The notes: generated by a model not told the origin, from the sequence alone. Shown: positions 25,296-33,664, numbered from the stretch's first letter. The stretch: 64,000 bases of DNA from Alphaproteobacteria bacterium (GCA_002690045.1 NZDE01000007.1:18387-82386); one strand, 5' to 3'. Translations and numbers: made by a program.

Positions 25296-25361
25296 ATACT
25301 TCGCACCTATTAAGCTAAATGTGATAATATATCTTATGGGAAATAGACCCTATTATTGGTT

Positions 25362-25661
25362 TTATGAAGATAAATGTTTCACAAAGTCCATACTACCATG
25401 AAGTATTCTGACGATAACAATATCTGTTTCTGTTACGTCATAGAATATAACATGGCTTTCAAAATCTAAACGCCTGATTGCAGGATTTACTCTGGTATCT
25501 AATCGCCCAATTTCTGGGTTACGACAAAGAGTTTCAAGAACAAGATTCTTCACTTTTTCAGAATAAATATCTGCCTGGTCTTCACCAAAATTGATAAGAC
25601 CATAAAGATAAATCTCGTCAATATCACGAGAGGCCTGTTGTGAAAATTTTAGATTTTTCAT
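25362..25661 (-). CDS. parE: ParE/RelE-family toxin
   Basis: The 99-residue product begins MKNLKFSQQASRDIDEIYLY and carries NPEIGRLDTRVNPAIRRLDF and the C-terminal VIVRILHGSMDF, typical of ParE-type toxins (RxL(P/D)...H..FY....D.I.I.RILH). Its start overlaps the antitoxin stop by 4 bp. In studied ParE members the target is DNA gyrase. The operon lies next to an IS, a usual setting for toxin-antitoxin genes. Confidence 0.9.
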   Translation of the reverse strand: MKNLKFSQQASRDIDEIYLYGLINFGEDQADIYSEKVKNLVLETLCRNPEIGRLDTRVNPAIRRLDFESHVIFYDVTETDIVIVRILHGSMDFVKHLSS

Positions 25662-25903
25662 TTTGATTTTTTGGCTTTTGCTTTGGCCGATGCGAAGATT
25701 TCATCTGCGCAGCGTTCATCAATTCCGCTATTACGTCCTATTTCAATAGCAGCACGAAACGCTAGCACCTTTTCCGTTTCGGCCTGATCTTTACGAATTA
25801 AATCTCTGATATACTCACTAGCGTTGTGATATAGGCCTGCGTCAATTTTCCCTTCGACCCAATTTTTCATTTGATCCGGCAATGAAACATTCATAGAAGT
25901 CAT
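25658..25903 (-). CDS. parD: ParD-family antitoxin
   Basis: I start at 25903 (MTSMNVSLPDQMKNWV), with GAGG placed seven bases before, rather than at the in-frame ATG at 25915. The 81-residue product shows the ribbon-helix-helix N-terminus and the ParD pattern GLYHNASEYIRDLIRKDQ, then an acidic/Lys tail that would wrap the toxin. It lies upstream of and overlaps parE, the usual antitoxin-first order. It probably represses its own promoter in the AT-rich region 25916-26040. Confidence 0.9.
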   Translation of the reverse strand: MTSMNVSLPDQMKNWVEGKIDAGLYHNASEYIRDLIRKDQAETEKVLAFRAAIEIGRNSGIDERCADEIFASAKAKAKKSK

Positions 25904-26089
25904 TTGTAACCTCATTAAATTAAAAAATTTATCTTATATATGTTATCAATCATGGCAACAAATGTCAATAAATGGCATAAAGCGCATTTTGTAAAAAACT
26001 CTATTATTCAACAAAATTTTTGTTTAATAAATTGTATTGGATAGACAATATTATTGCTTAAAACTATTTATAACAATGGACATATCACT

Positions 26090-26659
26090 ATGAAACTAAC
26101 TGCTGCGCTTTTAACTTTTACTGTACTAGCTTCTCTTGTTACCTCACCTTCTGTACATGCGGAAAACTATATAAACGACACTGATAAAGCAAAAATCGTC
26201 ATGTCGCATCCATTTTTAGGTATAGAGCCTGATGGTTCATTAAACACAATATTGGCGTTTTTTGAGCGTATGGGATACGAAAAAACTGAAGATAAGTTTG
26301 ATGAAGTCGCAAAATCCCGAGTTGCCACGTTTCAGATTAGACGACCACCTCAACTCATAAAGATTGTAATTACTGATTCAGAAGAGCTGGGAAAGCGTAC
26401 GATACAATTTAAAGGCTCTAATCCGGATAAAACATTTTTAGAACAAGTTACAGATATTATTGTGAATGATCTATGTGACGGAGAGCTTGAAAAGAAACGT
26501 GCGCCAGACAATAATGCGGCATTGTCATGCACTACTCGTCCGAAAGATATGACAGCAGTAAAAGCAAAAACAAAAGATGGCAATGGAGTAAAATATAATT
26601 TGAGTTTCATACGTCGTGGCGATAAAAAAATGCATCTTATCTATTACCGTGAGAAGTGA
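26090..26659 (+). CDS. Secreted protein of unknown function, paralogue A
   Basis: Start at ATG 26090 because it gives a signal peptide (LLTFTVLASLVTSPSVHA, cleaved before ENYIND). The mature protein has about 165 residues. No known domain. It shares its layout with the next gene: a helix-rich middle (LNTILAFFERMGY), then VTDIIVNDLCDGELE, a Cys after about 17 residues, and DGNGVKYNLSF before the end. Two conserved cysteines could form a disulfide. Low G+C and a position between parDE and IS30 suggest an accessory locus. Confidence 0.7.
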   Translation: MKLTAALLTFTVLASLVTSPSVHAENYINDTDKAKIVMSHPFLGIEPDGSLNTILAFFERMGYEKTEDKFDEVAKSRVATFQIRRPPQLIKIVITDSEELGKRTIQFKGSNPDKTFLEQVTDIIVNDLCDGELEKKRAPDNNAALSCTTRPKDMTAVKAKTKDGNGVKYNLSFIRRGDKKMHLIYYREK

Positions 26660-26712
26660 TTAATATCCTGCTATTCACATAGTAGGAAAACGCTAATGAA
26701 AGGATTTTCACA

Positions 26713-27276
26713 ATGCGTATTTTATGCATGTTCTCCGTCTTTTTGGTATTACTGACCAACGTCGCTAAAGCAGATGATCGGCCGTTTACATCCGATAATA
26801 CGCAAGCTGAATATTTGAAGACTTTGGAGTTTTCTGGGATATTACTCAATGCTTCAGTAGACGAGTTAATCGAGCATTTTAAGGCGCAAGGCTTTAGCAA
26901 TATACAAGATATGCCTCTTGGCTTAAAAGGTCGCAATGTGAGTATGAGAAACCCTGATGCAATGGGGAGTTCTGTTACGATCATGGATGTTCCTTCTACA
27001 GGCGTGCGTAATGCCACTATTGGCCTTCGTAGCGCCAGCAAAGGTAAAACGTGGAAAGTCATGCCTTACGGCTCAGACTTGCAGGGTATTGTAGACACGT
27101 TGTGTGATGGTAAGATTGAGCAAGAAAGCTCTCAAACTGAAGCTATTCATTGTGCCGAAGATAGCGGTATTCTTTATATTTTCGCGCATGTTACCGACGA
27201 CTCTGGTGTGAAATATCGCCTGAATGTTATGGCTACTGCAGCCTCTATGCTGCGCGTTTCTTACTCTCATAATTAG
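26713..27276 (+). CDS. Secreted protein of unknown function, paralogue B
   Basis: The 187-residue product starts MRILCMFSVFLVLLTNVAKA (signal peptide) after AAAGGATTTTCACA. It matches the neighbour upstream: VDELIEHFKAQGF parallels LNTILAFFERMGY, GIVDTLCDGKIEQ parallels DIIVNDLCDGELE, and DDSGVKYRLNV parallels GNGVKYNLSF. The pair probably arose by tandem duplication. Periplasmic or secreted location expected; function unknown. Confidence 0.7.
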   Translation: MRILCMFSVFLVLLTNVAKADDRPFTSDNTQAEYLKTLEFSGILLNASVDELIEHFKAQGFSNIQDMPLGLKGRNVSMRNPDAMGSSVTIMDVPSTGVRNATIGLRSASKGKTWKVMPYGSDLQGIVDTLCDGKIEQESSQTEAIHCAEDSGILYIFAHVTDDSGVKYRLNVMATAASMLRVSYSHN

Positions 27277-27374
27277 GAGATTATAAAGAGCTTCTTGATT
27301 TCATCATAATATCTAGCCATTTCATTTTTTTCATATACCAGAAAACTTTCCTGTTTGTATTGTAAGTTCTAACC

Positions 27375-27384
27375 GAAGTGCGAC
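27375..27384 (+). repeat. IS30 left inverted repeat core
   Basis: GAAGTGCGAC, matched by its complement at 28599-28608 beyond the other end of the transposase gene. Confidence 0.7.
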
Positions 27385-27421
27385 TTTTTAGTTCTCTGAT
27401 GTTAGATGACAGATTTAATGA

Positions 27422-27457
27422 AGTAAAGAGAGTGCCTTGCGAGGCACTCTCTTTACT
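27422..27457. terminator. Perfect 15-bp-stem terminator inside the IS30 element
   Basis: AGTAAAGAGAGTGCC pairs perfectly with GGCACTCTCTTTACT across a six-base loop. TTTT follows on the plus side, and AA and an A-rich context on the other, so it could stop transcription in both directions. It sits after the transposase gene and would shield it from, or stop it reading into, the upstream secreted genes. Confidence 0.75.
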
Positions 27458-27553
27458 TTTGCGTCATATCTTCGTGGTTTCATTTTATTCAAGGCATAGC
27501 TAAGCAACTACGAGCCAAGACTCGCAGGTGTTTAGAAGGTTGTTGTTCTGAGA

Positions 27554-28561
27554 TTAGGCAGCTTGAAGCTGCTGCTTAAATGCCTGTTCTGGGCTCAGAT
27601 ACCCCAGACATTTTCTGGGTATGCTGTTCAGGTGGCGATAAAGCAGATAAATATCATCATCGGACACCTCATTTAAGTTAGTTTCTCGCGGTAGATAGCG
27701 CCTTATGCGCTTATTGGTGTTTTCGACTGTACCTTTCTGCCACGGTGCACGTGGATCGCAGTAATAGCTTTTTAGTTGAGTATGCTTCGTCAGGACATGA
27801 TGCTGTAGAAATTCAGACCCACGATCAAAGGTCACCGTCCTACGCGCATAAGAGGGGAGTTCTATCAATGCATGGCGTATGCCGCGCATCACGGGTGTGC
27901 TATGACGGCTTTCATTTTTCAAGAGCACCGTATAGCGCGTTTTACGCTCCGTGAGCGTTGTTATATTGGCTTTGCCATGCTCTCGTTTAAAGATCATCAG
28001 ATCAGCCTCCCAATGTCCAAACTCTTTACGGCCATCGACGCTATCTGGGCGCGCCTTAAGCAGCATATTCTTCGGCAAGCCTTTTAATGAACGTGGCATA
28101 CGCATATAACGCCGTGCACGATGCTTTCTTGAGCGATAAAGATACTGGTATAGCTTCAGCTCTTTACCGGCCGTGCTGTAAATATAGCGGTATATTGTTT
28201 CATGACAGACATAAGCTATGTCATCTCGATGATACTTTATAACGCCTGAGATTTGTTCTGGCGACCAACCACAGCGTAATTGCTCTCGAATATAATCTAT
28301 GATTTCAGGATAACGCTCTAGCTTTTGTAGCTGTTGACGGCGTTTGTGATAGTAATGATGTGCTGTTGTGTGGAAGTAGCCGCATATCTGCTTATCTTCA
28401 TGCTGGATCGTATTGCGGCGTAATTCACGGTATAAAGTTGACTTATGCCGTCCCAAACGGCGCGCTATTTCTTCTATGCCAAGCTTTTCTTCACGCCACA
28501 AATGAATCTTTCGTCTTTCATCAAAGCTCAAATGTCTATAAAATCTTCCCATATTTGACAT
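27554..28561 (-). CDS. IS30-family transposase
   Basis: A 335-residue DDE transposase. An N-terminal helix-turn-helix pair appears as HLSFDERRKIHLWREEKLGI then EEIARRLGRHKSTLYRELRR. Catalytic residues are Asp in FGHWEADLMIF near 185, Asp in VTFDRGSEFLQHH near 247 and Glu in WQKGTVENTNKRIRRYLPRE near 285, the last being a family signature. Length is normal and there is no frameshift, so it is probably active. Confidence 0.95.
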   Translation of the reverse strand: MSNMGRFYRHLSFDERRKIHLWREEKLGIEEIARRLGRHKSTLYRELRRNTIQHEDKQICGYFHTTAHHYYHKRRQQLQKLERYPEIIDYIREQLRCGWSPEQISGVIKYHRDDIAYVCHETIYRYIYSTAGKELKLYQYLYRSRKHRARRYMRMPRSLKGLPKNMLLKARPDSVDGRKEFGHWEADLMIFKREHGKANITTLTERKTRYTVLLKNESRHSTPVMRGIRHALIELPSYARRTVTFDRGSEFLQHHVLTKHTQLKSYYCDPRAPWQKGTVENTNKRIRRYLPRETNLNEVSDDDIYLLYRHLNSIPRKCLGYLSPEQAFKQQLQAA

Positions 28562-28598
28562 CCTTTCATAGCCCTTAATAGGGCATAAATTAAAGAAT

Positions 28599-28608
28599 GT
28601 CGCACTTC
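28599..28608 (-). repeat. IS30 right inverted repeat core
   Basis: GTCGCACTTC on the plus strand, reverse complement of the core at 27375-27384; it lies just upstream of the transposase start. Confidence 0.7.
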
Positions 28609-28684
28609 AGAATAGAATCCACCTATCGATTATTGCAGGATGGATAATATTAATTATGACAACTTAAGGCGATTTACAAAAAAC

Positions 28685-30283
28685 TTATCTCTTCGCAAAC
28701 TCTTTAATGGCAGGATTTATTGGGCTTGATGGCTGCACCATATTTAGATCAATAAACGCAGGTTCACGGTCAGACAGCGGCTTTGTTGATAGTATTTTGA
28801 TCTTATCGCCTGCTTTAAATTCCTGTCCGGCAAGACGGAATTCATTAGTTAGTCCAGATGACGATAAGTCCAGAATAAGCGGTTCTTGGTTATTTATTTG
28901 GATCATCGCGGCGCCGCGCGCGCCATATTTATAAGGTATGCCTGCGCGGAAGCTTGTGAGTATACCGTTTTTAGAAACAGTTGCCTCATATTCATAGAAC
29001 TTGCCTTGTTTTGTCGGGTTGGCTTTGACCAAACGTTGTCGGTCTACAAATGGCTCTGTTGGGTTAATATTGGCATTTTCTTTTGTCCATTTAACCATTT
29101 GATTAAGTAGGTCTGCAGCTCGCTGTGGTTGGATCACCCCTGCACCACATTCATTGGTCATTTCTATGCCTGCAACATTAGTAAAAATCTCAGCATAGCT
29201 TGATTTGCCAAAATTAAAGAAACTATCTTCAACCGTGTCTTTTTCGTTATTCAGCAGCTCTTTCTTGGCCGTTAACATTAAGGCCATTAAGATGTCATCA
29301 TGCGTCACGCCTTCTGGGAATGCGGCTGAACGTGCAAATTTATCAGCTAAATTACGTTCAATTGCGGCAGCTGCCGGGGCGGTGAAAGATGTACCTTGAA
29401 AATGGCTGCCCCGCTCGGCGAATGGCAGCGCCGCGCAGAATGTTGGGCGTAAATTGCTATATGGGCGATGGGCATATGTGTCTTTATCTTTATATTCAAC
29501 CGCGCCGACCCGCACCATTTTGCGATAGTGAAAATACGCACCGCTATCTTGGCTAGAAAACGTTATACCATCGACCGTCACAATAGGGTCTAACCCTTCA
29601 TTGCCGGCGCTATTATAATAAACGAAATTGCGTTTATCCATACGGTATAAATCATCTAAATCATAATTATATCCATATTCATAAGCACCCCAACGCGTTC
29701 CCATAGAGCTAGAAACAATAAGGTAATCATCATTATTATTGTTTAGCAATGTGGTGAGGTGGTTGTCTGAATAACCAATTGCGCTTTCGGCAATGCCGAT
29801 AATGTTTTTACTATTACTCTGATTTGTTCCAGATTCCGTGATTGCTATATCAACCCCAAGGGCGACATGGCTTGTATTCTTATGATGCGCCGCAGAGCCC
29901 CAGTTTAATGTAGGGTGCTCCGCAACCAATAATGTAGGTGATATGGCATTATCTGGTAGGCCATATGACGTATAGCTTATTGGGGTATACATATCAAAAT
30001 GTGACCTCTTATAACGCTCAGTTGGGACATTAATAATCGGCGCACCAGAGGCAATAAGCTGTGCTTCATAGATATCTGCGCTTGTATAATATTCTTCATC
30101 ACTTGGTAGTGATTCCGCATCAAAATACTTTATATACGGAGCGCGGTTTTGGGGCGATATATAGCTTAAAGCGTGGCGCCCTTTTGCGTCATATGGATCA
30201 GGGCTTTTATCATATTTTTGAAGATAAGACAGAAGTTCTTCATTTTCATTAAGTACCGCGAAATGATATAGGCTGATGCCTGT
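28685..30283 (-). pseudogene. Subtilase-like (S8) C-terminal part of a lipoprotein protease, cut off by an in-frame TGA
   Basis: The frame is open from just after a TGA (30284-30286) to 28685; the first ATG inside gives 435 residues (from 29992). Before that ATG it reads TGISLYHFAVLNENEELLSY, an ankyrin-like unit, then IASGAPIINVPTERY. The protease part shows NTSHVALGVDIA (His-motif-like), YYNSAGNEGLDP (oxyanion Asn) and GTSFTAPAAAAI (Ser motif). The catalytic Asp is not obvious. A C-terminal beta-rich region follows (LVKANPTKQGKFYEYEAT). The upstream gene is in the same frame, so the two were one gene of about 825 codons. Loss of function is likely unless the TGA is read through or is an error. 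Confidence 0.75.
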
Positions 30284-31159
30284 TCACGTATCTTTCAAAA
30301 TTGAGAAATCTTTAGTAACGGCATTTATCACAGCAAAGAAATCATCGATCTTTTCAGGTGAAATGTCGTTAATGTTCTGCGTGATATAATCAAATATAAG
30401 GTCAGGCTCATTGGCAAGGAATTGGATGTCATAGCCGTAGCGTTTATATAGCTCTAAGAAAATTGCAAAGGCTCTGCTCTCACCCTCTTCTTCTATCAAG
30501 ATCTCACGAAGGGTTTGACCGTCTTCATTTTTTGCGTACATATTGGCGCCATATTGTATGGCGATGAAAATATTTTCTGTGACATGCACTTCAGCTGAAT
30601 AAAATAGAGCTTGATTACGAATAGCCTGACGAGCCTCTGCGCTTAGGCCTTGTTCTTTAAAATATTCCTCATGCTTACGAACCTCATCTTCATCACGATA
30701 ATAAACATCGTGTTCATAATCGCTTGATATGTCCCTATATTCTTCTGGCACTGGAATATATCTGTTTTGATTTTTGGTAGGTATATCCAGATATTTCTTA
30801 GCAAAGCGTTGCTGGGCTTCATCTGGGACATTACAAACAACACCTTCGTGCGGACTATTGCATATTAGTTCGCCGCCTTCTGTGACGTTCACAGTAACAA
30901 AAGTTAAAGGGGACTGTTTTGTTGCATCTGGCGCGTTATCCTGGTCTTCGTTAGGTATGCGGCACACCACGTTTTCGTCGGAGCTTTCGCAGATATAGCG
31001 CCCGTCTTCCGTTTGACGCAGCGTAACATAGGTTTTCTCGGCCCGATCGGTTTTACTTTCAAGAAATGGGAATGTCGTTTCGCCATTATCATTAGAAAAA
31101 TTACAACCCGTCAGCGGTAACAAGCCAAACCCAGCCATAACCAAAAACTTATTTTTCAT
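30284..31159 (-). CDS. Lipoprotein with Cys-paired repeats and ankyrin-like region (N-terminal part of the split protease)
   Basis: I use the second Met (31159, MKNKFLVMAGFGLLPLTGC), whose LTGC lipobox predicts a lipid anchor. Residues about 40-125 hold two copies of a roughly 30-residue repeat: VTLRQTEDGRYICESSDENV ending VCRIP, and VTVNVTEGGELICNSPHEGV ending VCNVP. Each has two cysteines about 11 residues apart. The later part has ankyrin-like segments (ENIFIAIQYGANMYAKNEDG). The frame ends at TGA 30284-30286 after FSILKDT and is open again directly beyond it. So this is either a stand-alone lipoprotein or, more likely, the front of a broken protease. Confidence 0.75.
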   Translation of the reverse strand: MKNKFLVMAGFGLLPLTGCNFSNDNGETTFPFLESKTDRAEKTYVTLRQTEDGRYICESSDENVVCRIPNEDQDNAPDATKQSPLTFVTVNVTEGGELICNSPHEGVVCNVPDEAQQRFAKKYLDIPTKNQNRYIPVPEEYRDISSDYEHDVYYRDEDEVRKHEEYFKEQGLSAEARQAIRNQALFYSAEVHVTENIFIAIQYGANMYAKNEDGQTLREILIEEEGESRAFAIFLELYKRYGYDIQFLANEPDLIFDYITQNINDISPEKIDDFFAVINAVTKDFSILKDT

Positions 31160-31282
31160 GCGTATATACACGTAACCTACTCAAAGCTAACTGTTAGATC
31201 GAGCATAATAACAATATGGTTTACATAAGTCAAGATTGTTGTGTTGTTATGGGTTTACGACAAACCTGTATCGGGGTATGTT

Positions 31283-31711
31283 CTATTCAGGCATACTCTC
31301 TTCTACGTACAAAACATCAGGGTCTTCTGCACTATCATCTGGCAACATTCTTTCTATTGTTTCAATGAAAGTATTGTCAGAGATTTTTAATTTAGACACG
31401 ACTTCATTTGCCCCTAATTTTAGTGCCTCTTCTTCAGTTATAGCTGTTTTAAAACCTGTCAAAGCCAAGATAGGTGTATTTTTGTCTATTAGACGAATAC
31501 CTTCGATGGTTTTGGGGCCCATACTATCGGGCAAATTAAGATCCGATATTATCAAGGAAAAAGGCACTTTCCGCAGCTTATCGTAGGCCTCTCTAATACG
31601 ATGCACAGTTGTTATATTATGGTCTGGAAAGACCGTTTTTAAACGATGGTTTATTACAAAAGCATCTGTTTTACTGTCTTCAATAAGCAATATGTTGATT
31701 TCTGTACTCAT
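31283..31711 (-). CDS. Single-domain response regulator (CheY-like receiver)
   Basis: 142 residues, receiver domain only. E11-D12 form the acidic pocket (LLIEDSKTD), D57 is the predicted phosphoacceptor (LIISDLNLPDS), T85 lies in ILALTGF and K107 in VVSKLKIS. A short acidic tail follows (DDSAEDPDVLYVEESMPE). There is no output domain, so it acts by protein contact. No histidine kinase lies next to it. The LuxR-type regulator on the same strand just upstream may belong to the same circuit, which is an inference. Confidence 0.9.
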   Translation of the reverse strand: MSTEINILLIEDSKTDAFVINHRLKTVFPDHNITTVHRIREAYDKLRKVPFSLIISDLNLPDSMGPKTIEGIRLIDKNTPILALTGFKTAITEEEALKLGANEVVSKLKISDNTFIETIERMLPDDSAEDPDVLYVEESMPE

Positions 31712-31805
31712 ACTATATACCCAAATATTATTCTGTATTCTAGTTATAGCATAGGGAAATAAAATAACCGTTAATCATAAAATGTTGATGAGGCATTACA
31801 TACGG

Positions 31806-32060
31806 TTAATCAATCAAACTCATAAGCGTTGCACGTGCAATCTTTGCCGCGTCTTCATGAGAAACTGGAAAATCATCTTCCACATTTTTTTTGCGGGCTT
31901 CAATAAGCTTATAACAACTTTCAAGTATGGATGCGCTGAAATGATCTTCCGCACTTTTGGCATGCAAAACAAGAACATCTAAAGCCCTCAGCAAAACAAG
32001 ATATTCGGCCTGATCTTCAGCAAGAGATGAAATTGGTGTGGGTCCTGATATTATGTTCAT
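31806..32060 (-). CDS. Small protein of unknown function (84 aa)
   Basis: I take the internal Met at 32060 (MNIISGPTPISSLAEDQAEY), with AAAGGATGCC upstream on the minus strand. The longer form starting at 32114 would begin inside the luxR stop region. The product is mostly helical (LRALDVLVLHAKSAEDHFSA) with no membrane segment. It follows the LuxR-type gene by 50 bp and may be in its operon. No family recognised. Confidence 0.6.
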   Translation of the reverse strand: MNIISGPTPISSLAEDQAEYLVLLRALDVLVLHAKSAEDHFSASILESCYKLIEARKKNVEDDFPVSHEDAAKIARATLMSLID

Positions 32061-32110
32061 ATGGCATCCTTTATTACCATATATTACTATAATCTGTTTT
32101 ACGATACACC

Positions 32111-32869
32111 TCACCCATTTGAGTGAGGGCTAGATATAATATTATTTGGCGTTATAAGCCCTAATAACAGGGCTTTTGTTATTGCATAAGCGCGGTTATT
32201 CACCCCAAGCTTGCGATAGCAACCTTTCAAATATGTTTTGACTGTGTCAACGGATATACCCAATATCACCGCAATATCGTCATTATTTTTTCCTTCTGCA
32301 GCCCAAGACAGAACATCCTTTTCTCGTTCCGAAAGATTTGGCAGTTGATGTGCTGTATCCTGTAAATATAGTGTTCGGAATTTCTGATGAAAATGGGTGG
32401 AAAGCAAATAAGCATCTGCCAAGAAGTGGTAGTCTTTTTCTTTGTCTTTGTCTGTGCGCGCTAGTCCTATGCCAACAACTTCACCCGCTTTACCAATAAG
32501 TGGGATGCCTATGCCATCATTTAAGCCAGCATCGCTCCCTTGCTGCATAATGCTTTGTGCAATATTAGACATACTTTCACGCTGACCCAACTCATCCCAA
32601 AAAAATGGCGTAGCGCCCTGAAAAACTCGCGTGACAACGGGATCATGGTCTAAGTAATTTTGTTCGTTATAGAACTTTATCCAGTCTTCTGGATAACTAG
32701 AAGCCAAACCATGATATTTCTCTAGACCAAGGGAGTGGTGGTCGGTCAATAAGCTATAGACGACCTTATCATACCCATTTCGGGCCATAACAGTACAAAA
32801 ATACGCAAAGGCTTCATCAATGGACTGTGCGCTGCTAATAAACTGAATATGGCTGGCGAGATCTTTCAT
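32111..32869 (-). CDS. LuxR-type transcriptional regulator with autoinducer-binding domain (solo)
   Basis: 252 residues. The N-terminal domain keeps the acyl-homoserine-lactone pocket residues at the right spacing: W63, Y67, D76, P77, W91 and G121, corresponding to TraR W57, Y61, D70, P71, W85 and G113. The C-terminal GerE helix-turn-helix is present (LSEREKDVLSWAAEGKNNDD, then ISVDTVKTYLKGCYRKLGV). No luxI-type synthase is in the window, so it appears to be a solo here and may answer to signals made elsewhere or by neighbours. Confidence 0.92.
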   Translation of the reverse strand: MKDLASHIQFISSAQSIDEAFAYFCTVMARNGYDKVVYSLLTDHHSLGLEKYHGLASSYPEDWIKFYNEQNYLDHDPVVTRVFQGATPFFWDELGQRESMSNIAQSIMQQGSDAGLNDGIGIPLIGKAGEVVGIGLARTDKDKEKDYHFLADAYLLSTHFHQKFRTLYLQDTAHQLPNLSEREKDVLSWAAEGKNNDDIAVILGISVDTVKTYLKGCYRKLGVNNRAYAITKALLLGLITPNNIISSPHSNG

Positions 32870-32920
32870 AAATATCCAAGCTTTTATATACCCTAAGTTT
32901 AGTGGCCTATAGTATAATAT

Positions 32921-33526
32921 TTAAGCAATACCGCGCAAGAAAGTTTCGACCAAAATATTGACCATCTCTTCAATGCTTGACTGATTTGTCATTAAAATAA
33001 GCTTATCGGTCTCTTGTAAAAAGCATAGCCCATGGACGGATGACCATAAGATACGCGTGGCGATTTTACGCTCCTTAATTTGGCTGTCCCCATAGAATGG
33101 AGTTAAAAGCTGTTCAAGCGGCAAAAAAAGCCGCTCAACCTTATCATGATACCACCCTGCATCACTGCGGTGCTCGGTAACTTTCAAGTTAAACAGCATC
33201 AGCCAGAAGGCTCTATTTTCATCGGCAAAATGCATATAATCAAGCGCCATTTTCTTCATATTTTGCGCGGCCTCATCTTTGGATGATGCGCGCGCAAACA
33301 AACTCAGCCTATCGTAAAGTAGGTCGAGTGTTTTAGAATTCATTTGTAAATACAAATCATCCATTGAGTCATATAGATTATAAATCGTACCTGGCGCATA
33401 CCCTATCGCTTTGGCAATACGCCGCGCAGTGAGTGCTTCAAACCCCTCTTCTGCAACAATTGTCCATGCGGCATTAAAAACTGATTCTTTTAATTCTTCG
33501 CGTGTGTGGTCGCTACGGCGTGCCAT
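32921..33526 (-). CDS. TetR-family transcriptional regulator
   Basis: 201 residues. The N-terminal helix-turn-helix is typical (FNAAWTIVAEEGFEALTARR, then IAKAIGYAPGTIYNLYDSMD). The ligand-binding half contains HFADENRAFWLMLFN and WSSVHGLCFLQETDK, as in the group with a WHG-type C-terminal domain. It is divergent from the lipase-like and acyltransferase genes. Two TGAAC-N3-GTTCA palindromes sit in the 120-bp shared promoter, so autoregulation and control of the lipid genes is likely. The ligand is perhaps an acyl-CoA or fatty acid; that is a guess. Confidence 0.93.
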   Translation of the reverse strand: MARRSDHTREELKESVFNAAWTIVAEEGFEALTARRIAKAIGYAPGTIYNLYDSMDDLYLQMNSKTLDLLYDRLSLFARASSKDEAAQNMKKMALDYMHFADENRAFWLMLFNLKVTEHRSDAGWYHDKVERLFLPLEQLLTPFYGDSQIKERKIATRILWSSVHGLCFLQETDKLILMTNQSSIEEMVNILVETFLRGIA

Positions 33527-33565
33527 GACTATCTCCTTAATAACCGCACTATTATCTCACCATAA

Positions 33566-33578
33566 TGAACGATGTTCA
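33566..33578. promoter_or_regulatory. Palindromic operator 1 (TGAACGATGTTCA)
   Basis: TGAAC-GAT-GTTCA, 39 bp upstream of the tetR start. It matches, in inverted orientation, the site at 33623-33635, including a shared TATTT flank. It is a likely TetR binding site. Confidence 0.7.
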
Positions 33579-33622
33579 ATATTTATCTTGCTTTTAAAAA
33601 ATACTTATGCCAATATAAATAC

Positions 33623-33635
33623 TGAACATCGTTCA
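33623..33635. promoter_or_regulatory. Palindromic operator 2 (TGAACATCGTTCA)
   Basis: TGAAC-ATC-GTTCA, 29 bp before the lipase-like start. It is the exact reverse complement of operator 1, whose spacing is 57 bp. It is placed to repress the rightward promoter. Confidence 0.7.
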
Positions 33636-33664
33636 AAATATGTTTTTTGATGGGGGCAAAAGGA

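Larger units (their letters stand above)
24178..25330 (-). mobile_element. IS110-family insertion sequence (ends not defined)
   Basis: Built around the transposase at 24178-25221. IS110 elements lack clear terminal inverted repeats and target duplications, so the limits given are only the gene plus its 5' flank with a strong hairpin at 25262-25295. The real element may extend up to a few hundred bases left. Confidence 0.55.
27373..28610 (-). mobile_element. IS30-family insertion sequence
   Basis: A transposase gene flanked by inverted copies of GAAGTGCGAC, at 27375-27384 and (as GTCGCACTTC) at 28599-28608. Similarity continues inward imperfectly (A/T-rich TTTTTA against ATTCTTTA). The exact ends and target duplication are not clear by eye. 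The element lies after the secreted paralogues and before the split protease gene. Everything appears complete. Confidence 0.8.

Noticed and set aside
30284-30286. TGA as a selenocysteine or Trp codon in the split protease gene
   Set aside because: No sel genes or SECIS-like element can be shown, and UGA is used as a normal stop elsewhere in the window (for example 20646-20648). A nonsense mutation or error is simpler.
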